Shown here piece by piece: positions 48,670 through 60,000 of a stretch of DNA of 64,000 bases; position 1 is the first letter of the stretch, and the number at the start of each line of letters is the position of its first letter. The position numbers and the translations under genes are program-made. A model generated the notes under the pieces. That model was not told the DNA's origin. It worked only from the letters and a program-made list of their open reading frames with translations, and made no database searches. This DNA is from Euwallacea fornicatus (lineage: Eukaryota > Arthropoda > Insecta > Coleoptera > Curculionidae). The DNA lies in NCBI RefSeq assembly GCF_040115645.1, contig NC_089564.1:2852001-2916000 (forward strand), written 5' to 3'.

Positions 48670-50298
48670 CAGTGGGTCAAAAAAGTATTCGTACGCCCAA
48701 TATGTTTAATGAATTCTGCTATGCAGCTGGATTTATTACAATCCAAACCCATTACAATAAATAATATGGCATTAAAATTTAATCGAAGCTATAAAATACT
48801 AAACACATTCCTTCGGCTTCAGTTTACTGAATAAAAACTGATTTTAGGACAAAAAAGTATTCGTACACCTACTTGCTTCCTTCGAGATATTGTTTCCTAA
48901 AGAACGCAAGCATGTTTATACAAGTTCTTGACGTTGGTTTATACAAACACAAATATGTTTATCACTTTATTCGAAATTTTATCAGAAATAGTCCGCACGT
49001 CCAGCAAAAAGGGGCGAAAATCCAAAAGAATTAACTGATGTTCAAGAAGATCGAATTGTAACGTTATTTAAGCGAAATTTAAGTTATCGACGCATTGGGC
49101 AGATGCTTGAAATCTCTCACACAACTGTCCAGTACATTGTGTCAAAATTCAAAAAGGACTCGACAGATAATATTAAGCGCAGTGGTCGTCCAAAGAAAGT
49201 AACCGCACGAGAAACCCGCAGTATTCTCAAACTTGTGAAAAACAAACCTAAAATCAGTGCTCCGGAGATTGCAAAAGACATTGAGACAGATTTTGGCAAA
49301 ACCGTCCGTGCTCAAACTGTGAGAAATCGACTTCACGAATTTGAGTTCAAAGGAAGAACTGCTCGAAAAAAGCCGTTCATAAGTGAAATTAATAGAAAAA
49401 AACGTCTAGATTTTGCTGAGACACGTCAAATAAGCCTTTATCGTTTTGGGAGAACGTAATATTCTCAGATTAAAGCAAATTTAATATAATATATATATAT
49501 AATAAATAAATATAATATAATAAATAAAAATGTATATTCGGGTCAGATTGAAGGAATTTTGTATGGCGAAAACCCAATAAAGAATTAGATCCAAAGAATC
49601 TAATTCCAACTACCAAACATGGAGGAGGCGGCGTCCTAGTGTGGGGATGCACGAGTGCTGCGGGAGTTGGCGAACTTGTCGTCATCGATGGTATCATGAA
49701 TGCTGCGAAGTATGTGGAGATACTCCGAGGCAATTTGAACCGAAGTGCAACCAAATTGGGAATACGGGATTCATATTTGTTTCAACAGGACAATGATCCC
49801 AAACACACTGCCAGAGTAACCAAGGAATGGTTGTTGTATAATGCACGACAGTTATTTCCAAATCCTCCCCAGTCACCGGACGTAAACCCAATCGAAAATT
49901 TGTGGGCTTATTTGGAATCACAATTAAAGAGGGATGAAATTCGATCTCGTCCACAGTTAATCACGAAACTACAAGAATTTTGGCAACAAATTAGCCCTGA
50001 AGTGACCCTAAAATTAGTTGAATCAATGCCCAGAAGACTCCAGGCAATAGTGAATGCATACAAAGTATTAGTCTTTTCACTTTTTTCAAATGTGACATGC
50101 GATACGGTGTACGGTCGGGTGTACGAATACTTTTTGTGCCTACAAAAACGGCCTATTTGTCAAATATTCTTTGTTACCTAATTAAAAATGTTTGTTATAT
50201 GATATTATATTAGTATGCATAAGGAAATTTACATTAAACAATAATTATAAATAAAAATACAGAAAAGCATTGTGTACGAATACTTTTTTGATCCACTG
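48670..50298 (+). mobile_element. Tc1-like element of IR/DR type
   Basis: TA-flanked (48668-48669, 50299-50300), ends CAGTGGGTC and its inverse. The motif CAAAAAAGTATTCGTAC occurs at the left tip (48678) and again at 48850 in the same direction. On the right it occurs inverted at 50274 and at 50121. This doubled arrangement with 150-170 bp spacing is the IR/DR layout of Sleeping-Beauty-like Tc1 elements. A transposase remnant fills the centre. Confidence 0.88.
49025..50091 (+). pseudogene. Tc1-like DD34E transposase
   Basis: The first open part (through 49459) has ELTDVQEDRIVTLFKRNLSY, a paired-like HTH (HTTVQYIVSKFKK), the linker SGRPKKVTARE and a second HTH. After LDFAE the frame shifts. 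VIFSD with the first Asp is followed at once by TAA where Glu is expected. An AT-rich tract at about 49480-49535 separates this from the second open part. That part contains GGGGVLVWGC, the second Asp in FQQDNDPKH, and the Glu of NPIENLW exactly 34 residues later. It ends MPRRLQAIVNAY, then runs on into TIR sequence. There is no in-frame ATG at the 5' side. Inactive, but largely full length. Confidence 0.9.
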
Positions 50299-50407
50299 TA
50301 TGATGAACGAAGACCGAGACCATTCATTTGGGAACTCAAACCTCATACTTTGATATTTCAAATACCGGGAACGCTGTTTAATTCATAACCGAAACATTGA
50401 TATTATA

Positions 50408-50584
50408 CAGGGTCATTCACGGTGAGTGTCCTATTAAAAGTTTACGGGGTCCTGATATAGTTAAAGATCTGAAATTTTGGATACTGATGTAATGGAGTTT
50501 GATCTGTTGAATTAAAAAATTGGTATCGTTGACAGATCTATGTGTAACTGACAACAACTTTGTTATTTTAAATGCCACGCCCTG
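50408..50584. mobile_element. 177-bp MITE or doubled element end
   Basis: Starts CAGGGTCATTCACGGTGAG after TATTATA and ends GCCACGCCCTG before TATTTT. It may be a very short MITE or the remaining outer/inner ends of a larger one. Confidence 0.5.
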
Positions 50585-52707
50585 TATTTTATTACATTTT
50601 CGAATTTCCCGGAAGATTTAAACTCCAGTTTATCTATCATGTGCCATAGCTATGATGAACCGTTTTCGAAATAAATTCTTTTTTTTGACTGATTTGGAAA
50701 CAAACAGCTCTAAATTGAAAAGCGCGTATATTTTCAGCTATCACAGCTCGAGAGTTGAAATTTGAGCTACAGACTCTTATTGGTTATCTGTATCTTTTAA
50801 TATTTTACATTTTTTGGATTTACAATTTATACGTTTTTGTGCATCGCCAGGAAGAAGCTGCTGTACTGTGATGAATTTATAATTATCAAAATTTGTTTTT
50901 TCTTAACATGCGTTGGATTGGTGAGTAGGAAATTCCCAAATTTAAGGCTACTTGAACTTATTCTCCTCAGGCGATTTAAGCATTCAATTAGTAAGCATCT
51001 GACACCTCATATACGTAAATTTTTTCCTCGTTCATGGGGTTAAATAAATATAAAATTTAAGTATCAACATGAGGTAACAATCACATTTCACTCACCAGTC
51101 GACGTCGCCTCTTTTTATCACAACTGTTCGAATTTGTTAATATCTTTATAAGTTTGTGTCATGGAATGAAGGATTTCTTTATGGCATTTAATCAGCTTGG
51201 TTCTTCTAAAATTTATTGCTTCCAGTGTGGAATTTTGCCCACTTCACCTTATACCATCGTGTGCCCTTCGGTTCCTCAAATTCGTTGTCATTCTGCAAGT
51301 CAATATTCTCACCAGAATATTATTCTATGTTTCTCTTTTAATTATGTAATTGTTGACATAATTTCACACTAAATTTTGATTGATTTCATTTTTTGTCGTC
51401 TGTAGTAGGTATGCTCTGAATTGGCTCCTTTCATTGACGTTGCTGTGAAGATTTTCTTTCTCAACTCTTTGTTCTTGTCCTATATCATTCCTTCATCTTT
51501 CCTCATTCTCCCGTGCTTCTCCATTAAATAGCTCTTCTAGGTTCTGAACCGTATAGTAATTCTCTTCAGTTCACACCTCATTGGACGCTTCATGTTTTCT
51601 CCAGAATGTTATATATTTGAAAATATTCCAGGGACTTCTAGGTTATTTAGGTTCCTTGGGAAGAATATTCTAGACTAGAGTAAAAACCCCAAATTCTATT
51701 CTGACGAATCAAACATTTGAATTAATCTCAAGATATTTTTCATATAGTCGAAATGTTTTAAGAAAACGCTTTCAAGCGATTTGCAGTTTGGCAGGAGTTC
51801 TTGTGATTTTTTATATTATCGAATATTCAGAATAGAATATGGAAATCTTAAAGGAAGTGTAGGATCACAAAATTATCTATAACTGTCTTTCCACGGCATG
51901 TTGTTAATCTCGTAACAGTGCCTGAGTTCTCAAAAATGCTTACCTGAGGAGCTCCTATTAGGTTATAGGAGTGTTTTGGAAAAAACATTTCATTGATTCT
52001 GGGAAACGAGAGTCATCAAAAATTCTTCTGCGACCCCACACCTCATTGAAAATCAAAAGCCATCTCGAATGAAACAAACCCAAAGTATGTAGTTTTTCAA
52101 ACATTTTTAAGAATGAGCTTCTAGAGTGCTCTGGAAAAAGAGAATTTCATTCTACTGTAGATTGTCAATGTTTCTTCGAAAGGAATATTCAGACTAATAA
52201 AAAAGTAGATTGTGGAGGTATTTTTCTTTATCCTAATTATCCACAGTGAAGTCCAAAGTTTCCAACGAGGTCTCAAAAGCTTGAAAATATTTAAGTGGTT
52301 TTTCTAGTTTGGCGAACTTCATTAGTAAGTACGTTCTGGACAATTTTGGAAAACTAATATACTGTTCTTTAATACATTTTCCTACAGATCTGGCCATTTT
52401 TAAAGAATCCCAATTACACTTCTATGAAATAAAAATTTTGAAAGTATCTCTATAACTCTTACTAGATCGTCAAAATATTTTTAAAGCAAGGTTCTAGATT
52501 CTTCTTTGGTATTATAACATCCTCGCAAGACCAAAATTCTCCTCTAAGGGATGAAACTTTTTCAAAAATGCTTTCTAGAACGTCCAAATGTTTTACGAAG
52601 AAATTTCTAGGCGAATCTAGAAAACGGTAATCTCCAACAATTTTTTGAGATTACTGTACCTGACCATTATTATCTCACATATTGTCTAGCTACACTATTG
52701 TATTATA
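50585..52707. other. intergenic, nothing recognised
   Basis: AT-rich, with many short imperfect repeats around TTTCTAG and CTTCTAG words between 51530 and 52620, but no clear unit. Short open frames at 50837-51043 and 51154-51372 are unsupported. Confidence 0.4.
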
Positions 52708-53429
52708 CAGGGTAGAACAGCGAAATGGAATAAAGTTCATATCTTCATATTTCAACACATGTGAAAAAATACCGAAACATGTCAATTTTAAATTCTGAAA
52801 TTGCATCTTGTAAAGTAAAAATTTCACTCCTAAACTCAACCCTCTTTGCGTGACAATTGAAACCCTCAAATTTTTAAAACGGGCTTGTGATACCTCATCT
52901 CAAAAATATTTTCGTTCTTACCCAAAACTGCTATGGTTTCAAACTATGTTTGAAAGAATAATAGGAAAAAATCATGGAATTGACGAAATTCTCTTAAACA
53001 AACTGAACACTTATCAACTAATACCAGTTCGTTATTAACAATGTAAAAAACAATAACAAAACAAATCAATTTCATTGTGCGTCGGCTTGTACCCAAGTGG
53101 TATTAGTAATTAACTTCTAAGTTCATTGCGGAGAACGTCGTCAATTACATGAATTTACTTTTTCTATTATTCTTTGTAATAAAGTTTAAAAACACAGCAG
53201 TTTTGAGTGAAGAATGAGAAAACCTTTCAAATGAGGTATCACAAGCCCTTGCTTCGAATTCAAAATTATGGAAATTACATTATCACGCAAGAGGGTTTAA
53301 ATTCAGTGATAACATTTTTACGTTACATGATGTTATTTCATAATCGAAACTTGAGGTCTTTCGATATTTTTTCCGCATGTGTCTTAATATGCAGATATTG
53401 AATTTTTTCCATTTAGATGTTTCACCCTG
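52708..53429. mobile_element. 722-bp palindromic MITE
   Basis: TA-flanked. Starts CAGGGTAGAACAGCGAAATG and ends TTTAGATGTTTCACCCTG. The arms align with mismatches for about 230 bp: GGGCTTGTGATACCTCAT at about 52880 is mirrored by ATGAGGTATCACAAGCCC at about 53233. No coding content. Confidence 0.8.
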
Positions 53430-54031
53430 TACATAGCTTCGTCATTTCCTAGGCCATCTAAGCGTCACTCCATTGAACGTTCACATCACTGCTCTATTGA
53501 CGAATTAAACTTATTTTCATAATTTTCAATTAGGGTACTATTCACTCTAAGTTTGTTCACTCCGTGTCAAAGTACCACTTCAAAACTTAAAAACATCTGT
53601 TTATATTTTCTTTATCTACGATCAAGATGAAATTAACTTTGGCAGAAGAATATTTTTTACAACTTTTAAATTCTGTCTTCCAGCTAAATTTATCAGCAAC
53701 CTTGTCGACTCTTAGACTTTCGCTCCGCTGGGAATTTTAACCATCTAGAATATCTTTCAAACTGCTAGATATAATAATGTCTACCTATTACTCACTCATT
53801 ATTATGCATCTTCGAACCCGATTTTTTTTTCTTATTCTAAGAGACCCATCTTTTTCATTATTTGTTTCATTGAGACTTTTGTATATCTTTATCCATGATA
53901 GACACATCATTCTTTCCTTGATGGTGAGGGACAGTTTTTTCAACTTCAATTTTGGTTCGACCCTCTATTATTTTTGCTTCATTCTCAGAAATTTTTGCTA
54001 CATTTACAAAAACTATTCGCCTTACTATGTA
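53430..54031. other. intergenic, nothing recognised
   Basis: AT-rich flank of the mariner element. The 155-codon frame that starts at 53777 runs into the transposon and is a by-product of low GC. Confidence 0.4.
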
Positions 54032-55183
54032 ATAGGTGTACAAAAAGAAACTGAGCATTTTTTGGTGAAATTAAGCTTCATTAAAAACATAGTTATTGAA
54101 AATATTAGTAATCAAAATAATTTCCATAACTGTCTATGGTCCTTTGCCATTTACTGGGTAGATGATGGATGCCCTCGTGATAGAAGCTTAGTGGTTTCGA
54201 CGAAAAATAGTAATCGAGCCATTTTCGAATATCTTCAACGTTAAAGAATCGTTGGTCAGCTAAATGAGATTGCATGGATCTGAACAAGTGGAAGTCGGAA
54301 GGAGCCAAGTCTGGAGAATACGCCGGATGCTGGAGCATTTCCCAGCCTAACGAGAAGACGAGTTCCTGGGTCGGTTTAGCTGCATGCGGCCGAGCATTAT
54401 CATGCAGCAATATCACTTTCCGACTTCCTTGGCTCGTAAATGGTCTTTTTTCCTCCAGAGCATCGCTTAATTTGATCATTTGGGCCTGATAACGGTCAGC
54501 CGTAACAGTTCAACCGGGTTCCAGAAGCTCATAGTAAATGACTCCTTTACAATCCCACCAGACACACAGTAAGATTTTCTTTGCATGAATGTTTGGTTTT
54601 GCAACTGATGTGGATGGCTGGCCTGGGTCAACCCACGTTTTTCTGCGCTTAGGATTGTCATACAAAATCCACTTTTCATCTCCCCTAATAATATTGTGCA
54701 GAATATTCTTTCTTTTATACTGAGAAAGCAAGTTCGTGCAGATGTCAACTCTTCGAATTTTATTGTCTTCGGTTAGCTCATGAGGAACCCATTCTCCTGC
54801 TTTTTGAATTTTTCCCATTCCATGCAATCGAACTGAAACTGCTTGTTGAGTTACTCCTAATTGCTCTGCAAGCTGTTTTTCAGTTTGGCATGGATTTTCC
54901 AACCTCCCCAAGCCGAATTAACCATTTCTGTTGTTTGAGCAGCATTTTTTTTTTCAGTTTAAAACAGAACAACATTGATATTCTCAAATATTGCTTGGAA
55001 ATGTCCATGTCTCTATTCACGTTTTGTGCGCTGAACTACAGCCCCTAAGCAACTGAAACTTTTATCATATGAAAAGTCATAAATAAACATCACCTGCTTA
55101 CAATTGCAGGCGAATTGAACGTGTCTAAGTATGTTTTTTTATTGCATATAACTTCATTGCTCAGTTTCTTTTTGTACACCTAT
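54032..55183 (-). mobile_element. mariner element with perfect TIRs
   Basis: ATAGGTGTACAAAAAGAAAC and following TGAGCA are identical in both ends, about 27 bp, next to TA on each side. The transposase runs on the minus strand. Perfect TIRs suggest a relatively young copy, although the gene has an internal deletion and one nonsense codon. Confidence 0.92.
54105..55008 (-). pseudogene. mariner DD34D transposase, one nonsense codon and a deletion
   Basis: The probable start is ATG at 55008 (MDISKQYLRISMLFCFKLKK). This frame reaches MVNSAWGG and then jumps, with a frame change, to RLENPCQTEKQLAEQLGVTQ. About 35 residues carrying the WxxRFxxG and RSGRP region are lost. From there to 54105 the frame is intact except for one TGA at 54510-54512, where mariners usually have Gln or Glu before TVTADRY. 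The catalytic residues are all present: GDEKW (first Asp), HDNARPH and SPDLAPSDFHLF. The last two Asp residues are separated by 34 residues. WVPHEL, the linker before the first Asp, is also present. Confidence 0.92.
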
Positions 55184-55186
55184 TAT

Positions 55187-55734
55187 ATCTACGTCTCTAT
55201 GATAACACTCCTACTGCTTCTACTGTACTAGTTCACCTTCAGCAAGTGAAACGCAAATTCTCCATTTTCAATATGCTCAACGAGCATAAGACAAAATCCG
55301 GTTAATACCATTATTCCAGTAAATATCAACTGTATTGGGAGTTAAAACGGGCTTATTCCATATTAAAACAACCCCCAGGAACTTTGCCAAGTTACGAGAT
55401 CGAGTTTCCCCCTATAATCCTCCATAATTTGTCGAACGAACGCCTGACTCAGGTATTTTCGAATTTCAATCTGTAAGTCAGATTTAATTGATAATACTTA
55501 CGAAGGGAAAGGAGGGTGAAGCGCTTGTCTGTTTACAGTCAGATTTTATACTGAGGGATAAAGTTCAATCCAGAATTGTTTTTTCTACTATTAAGCGGAT
55601 AACACAATTCGGCAGTTATCAATGGGCCTGTAAAATAGCCGCTTTAGAAGGAATTTAATTTTGGTCGCTTAGCGAGCAAAAAAATAAAGAATACAACTGA
55701 ATCAATCGCTACCCATAAGAATAACTACAGTATA
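55187..55734. other. intergenic, nothing recognised
   Basis: Flanked by transposons on both sides. No exon or repeat was found. Confidence 0.4.
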
Positions 55735-57205
55735 CAGGGTGTCGCACGAACAAGAGCCTCTATCCGTATTTCGAAAAATATTACTAGAAAAAGGTTGATA
55801 TTTAGGTATCACACTAAAGTGAAGGTGATCCATTGATTTAAAATATTCGTACGAAAATATTACTTCCGGTTATACCGAAAATGGTTATCAACTCGGTTAT
55901 TTTAAGTAGAACACCCTGTAAATTATAACAAATTCTGATTTTATGGAACATTATAAACATTTTACAAATATAATGTTCCATATCTAAATTCTACGGTTTT
56001 TGCGATATTTTGAAAAAAAAATTGCAGCCGTTGATGGACTTTTTAATAATTCGCATATGTCTAAGGATTTTGCAGTGAAATTTTGCACTGTTGTACAAAA
56101 TGCTTTAATACGCTTGAATCAGTGAGTTAAATCATGCTTTTTCACACATTAAATAATACAAATTATTGTCAGGTTATGCCTTGGTAAATTTAAATTTTTT
56201 TTGAGAATCTGTTAAACTGTAATAAATACTTATAAAATTCGTCCTCTATAATTAGCTTTCTTTAATAACCATAGCAACCAATCCAAGGCATAACCTGACA
56301 ATAATTTGTATTATTTAATGTTATTACTGAAAATTAAATAAAATTTCATATTATGGGAAAACGGTAAAAGATAGGTATAGAACACTATAGTATCAATTGA
56401 AGGGAATTAATTAGTGATTCTAAGTAATACATACAAATGTATATATTCCATTTGAAATAAGAAAGTTATGCTAAATTATAAGGGAGTAAAATTTGACCAC
56501 TCTTTTTGCTTACCCTGTATATCAGTTTAGTAAAAAAATAATAGCCCAGTAACTCATTTCACCTAGCAAAAAAAAAATTTTCTCAACTCTTGCATTATTA
56601 TATTTTCTAAAATTTCTCGAGAGGCGATTGTTTTAGACCTAATGTGTGTTATACAAACTTGTACTATTTTCTTCTTATAATTCCAAATTTGTAATAAAAT
56701 ATAGGGTGTTCGATTAAAAAAAACATGTTTGAGATGTATCTTTTTTTATATACACCCTGTATAAATGAAAATATTTTTAAAACGTACCTTGTAAGGTCCT
56801 ACATACACCTCTAAAAACAATTTTCAATCAAATTATTAATAAGGACGTAATACCCCGAGGCGCTCTTGGTGCCCCACCCTGTATAATAATTAATTTTAAA
56901 ATTAGTGGACGTGTCAAAACACTTTCCAAAAGAAACCAGTCTGCTGTTGTTGACGAAATAACAGTTCAAACTACCAATATCAAAAACAATCACTTCAATA
57001 AATGTAAAATGTGGGTACAGAACACTATTCAAAGAAAACGTTCATAGTGTTCCTTAGAATCAAAATTTAATATACATAATATACAGGGTGTTCCATGTAA
57101 AACAAGCAAGTTGACATTCATTTCCAGTATAGCCGGAAGTGGATTTTAGAACTTTTTCCTAGTCATAGTTTTTAAAATACGGATAAATATTCATGGGACA
57201 CCCTA
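55735..57205. mobile_element. composite palindromic element with ETS-like inverted motif
   Basis: The left end CAGGGTGTCGCACGAACAAG (55735) and an inverted right end at about 57195-57205 (GGGACACCCTA) carry diverged arms. Both contain an inverted ACTTCCGG/CCGGAAGT-type motif (about 55862 and about 57137) and then an internal ACACCCTGTA. A second arm module of the 44-kb family lies inside (56759-56881), as does a perfect hairpin (56146-56321). Probably several insertions. The boundaries are those of the outermost pair. Confidence 0.55.
56146..56321. repeat. perfect 39-bp inverted repeat, 98-nt loop
   Basis: ACATTAAATAATACAAATTA and the following 19 bases (to 56184) are reproduced without a mismatch in reverse complement at 56283-56321. 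No TA-CAGGG-type tip is visible, so it is either the core of another MITE or a snap-back duplication. Confidence 0.85.
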
Positions 57206-58050
57206 TGTAAAATTGAAACTTGTACATCTTAAAATTTTCTAGGCTTATCAGATATTTACCAAGGACACTTGTTTGATGTTTTATTAAGAGTAGAACTCTA
57301 CTCTGCTCTCTATTCTCCAGCATATTCCGGAGGTAACAATTACTAATATTTGTTATCCCAACAAGTTGTCCCAATTTTTAGAATAAAAAATGCAAATAAG
57401 GACAGAATTCGAATCATCTTTACAAATAGCACTCGGACTCTGATACCATTTCATTTACATGCTTTTACTTCTGCTTTTATGATACATTAAAGTGCGACAC
57501 GCATTAAATGTGGTAAATACTTAAACACGTGTGCACTATTTTTTTGGTAAATTTAAGTAATGAAAAAAACATCTACGATGTGTCAATCCATGTTATTTTG
57601 ACGTTTACCAAAGTCGGTTTGACACTGTGCCCAGTTATGAACGGCCCTAGTAAATAAATTTTTGAAATATTTTACAAATAACAATAACTGTTAGGAGTTT
57701 CCAGATATCAGATAGCACTGGAGAACTAGGAGTAAATTAAGTTATATGTGTATCAAAGTCATAGCATTTCCACCATTAATCATTACGTTACCCATCTATT
57801 GCATGTCAACGTGCACTATTCAGGTACAGAGGCTGACGAATTTCTTCTTTACTTGTTCATACTTTATTAATTTTAAATTCCACCATTATAGTCGGAATTA
57901 TATCGAAGAAACCTGTATCAGAATATCAGAGGTATATTTACCGTTTCAAAATGGACCTACATTGATCTGTTAGATATACACGGTGACTTATAATGATTGC
58001 AAAACCTTTAACCACAAATTCTTAATCGTATAATGACGCTTGTTTACTAT
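57206..58050. other. intergenic, nothing recognised
   Basis: AT-rich with a few short open frames. No assignment. Confidence 0.4.
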
Positions 58051-58051
58051 A

Positions 58052-58580
58052 CAGGGGGTTTGAAGGTACGTGAAATGCGTGATACCGAAGATCTTTCAAA
58101 CCGTGTTATACCAGCTGCAACGGCAATTCGAAAACAAGGTTTAAGTCTTACATTACGATTCTTGGATGCTACGAGGGATATTTTGCATTCAGCAACAGGT
58201 TCAAATTTGTTATTATGCAACTTTTAATACAGTGTTTTTGGTTTAATCGGCTTCTGGTGAGGTGATTAATCACCCCTTAAAAATAAATGATTAAAAACGA
58301 GTCAACACACGATTTCAAACATCCCGCATAAAGCATATTTCAAAAACGCTTCGTTAAGGAAATACTTAACTTCCGTAAGAAGAGTGCAGTTACTTGCAAA
58401 AAATTGCCTACCAAAAATGCTTTAGTAAATAGAGTTTTTCCCTTCTAAATAAAGCTCTATTTAACGACTACTAAATAGAGCTTTTCCCTTTACAAATAAC
58501 AGGGCATTCAAGAATAATTTTTATTTCGTAGAACTCAGTGGCGCATCATTTTTTCCTTCAAAAATATCCCAATGTGCGTA
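58052..58580. mobile_element. partial relative of the inner element at 62729-63234
   Basis: Begins CAGGGGGTTTGAAGG after TA. Its right part (AATAATTTTTATTTCGTAG, then CAGTGGCGCATCATTTTTTC and GCGTACAC) matches the stretch at about 63007-63085 of the element near the window end. No clean right terminus. The word AAATAGAGCTTTTCCCTT and its inverse form a local hairpin at about 58430-58490. Confidence 0.5.
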
Positions 58581-58649
58581 CACTTAAGACAAATAATTAT
58601 TTTATTCGAATGATTTTTGCCACGATTTCCTCGATTTTTCCAACCCCAA

Positions 58650-58900
58650 CTTTTTCCCTCCCCGATTTAGACCTGCAGGATGCGACGACAGGCGGCGACG
58701 GTGCATGCTCTATCAGCCCGAAAACTGTGAGCCGAGGGCGAAGGGAGTGCTTTGAGAGCCACTCGAGTTGGGCCCCATACGTGACCCAACAAAGCCCATC
58801 TCGGCAGCGCTGCTGATTTAATGATGTCTTGTTTTAATTGCTGACAAATTGCCAATTCCCGCTGTCACGTCTTTGCTGTTGGCCCCGTCGCTCTGTTTCG
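58650..58900. promoter_or_regulatory. candidate regulatory GC-rich patch
   Basis: About 250 bp of high GC with no usable reading frame and no transposon end. It includes TTTAATGATG and TTTTAATTGC homeodomain-type words. Composition and isolation in a transposon-poor stretch are the only reasons for the call. Confidence 0.25.
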
Positions 58901-59639
58901 CTTTTCCATTTCCTTTTCGGTTATTGTTGTTGTTTGTTTTGTTCTAACTGAAGATAGAACAAGAATCAAGATTGGCGGTTGCCGGGGTGGCATATGAATG
59001 GAGTACGGATGTCTTTCTGTATCCTGATGGTATACACCTTTGGTCACTTCAGTAGTATTCATTATTGGTAATTTTCTATTAAAATTTAACGAAAACCTAA
59101 ACATAAAACGTTGGCATAAGAGGAAAGGTTAAGATTAATTTTGAAATTGATTAAGGCGAATGAATATCATAATAATCGTTGACGACATACAGAGGGCGGA
59201 CAGTGGTATTTTTTTGGACGAGGCTCTGGGCGTTAACGATTTCTTAGAAGCATGTTCACCTAAACTATTATAAAGTTTTAGAGTTTCCAAAAAGGAAACC
59301 ATAACTAAACTGTTCACAAAAATACTCGAAATGGTGCATTTTTTCAGTAATTTTTGAGAGCTTCTATTTCGGAAACGTCATGGGCGATTTCAATGAACAA
59401 ATAAGATTATGAAAGTCCGTTTTTTCGATCCATTGTTAAAAAATTATTGCGAAAAAAAAATTCTAAATTCTAAGCAAGTAAAGAACAATTTCGTGCATAA
59501 TTAATATCATTTAAGGAATCTATGAATCAGGAAATAAGGCAAAAATTATAAAAAATTGTAAACAAAAACGAATTTAGGGCCAATAAATCAGATATTATTT
59601 TCGTTGATCATCAAAATTGCTCCATTTTTGTTGCCAATC
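58901..59639. other. intergenic, nothing recognised
   Basis: No exon, repeat or element recognised. Confidence 0.4.
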
Positions 59640-60000
59640 GCTCAGCAAGTCTTGAAATTGTCGTAAATACTATTGCCCCTTTCCTGCAACAATTTGCGAT
59701 CATATTTCGCCAGTAATCCTGTTACAGGATTAACAAGAACTATCCACCTGGAAGTTAAATTCGTCAGGCAGTTATCCAATATTACAATCCAGCCCTCCTA
59801 TAAGCTGATGCTAACGATAGGTCGCTGATTAATAGTTGCCAAGTAACCGAAGCAACGACGCGGGTCAAGTGGCATCACGACGCTCTAAGTCCGATCCTTG
59901 AAAGGATTTCTTCCCTCCGCCCTTGGGTATTACATTCCATGTGCAATTTGAAAAATAATTCGGGAATTAACGGTAATTCCCGTTCTTTTATTGCTCAGTC
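59640..60000. promoter_or_regulatory. candidate regulatory patch with an NK2 site
   Basis: Moderately GC-rich, non-coding. TCAAGTGG at 59865-59872 is an exact match to the NK2-class consensus TYAAGTGG. Palindromes ATCCTGTTACAGGAT (about 59717) and GGGAATTAACGGTAATTCCC (about 59961) lie in the same patch. Confidence 0.25.

Noticed and set aside
53777..54244. 155-codon plus-strand open frame
   Set aside because: It runs from unrelated AT-rich flank into the antisense of the mariner transposase, so it cannot be one gene.
58033..58227. 64-codon frame as a gene
   Set aside because: Begins in the flank of a CAGGGGG element end and reads through the element arm. No family resemblance.
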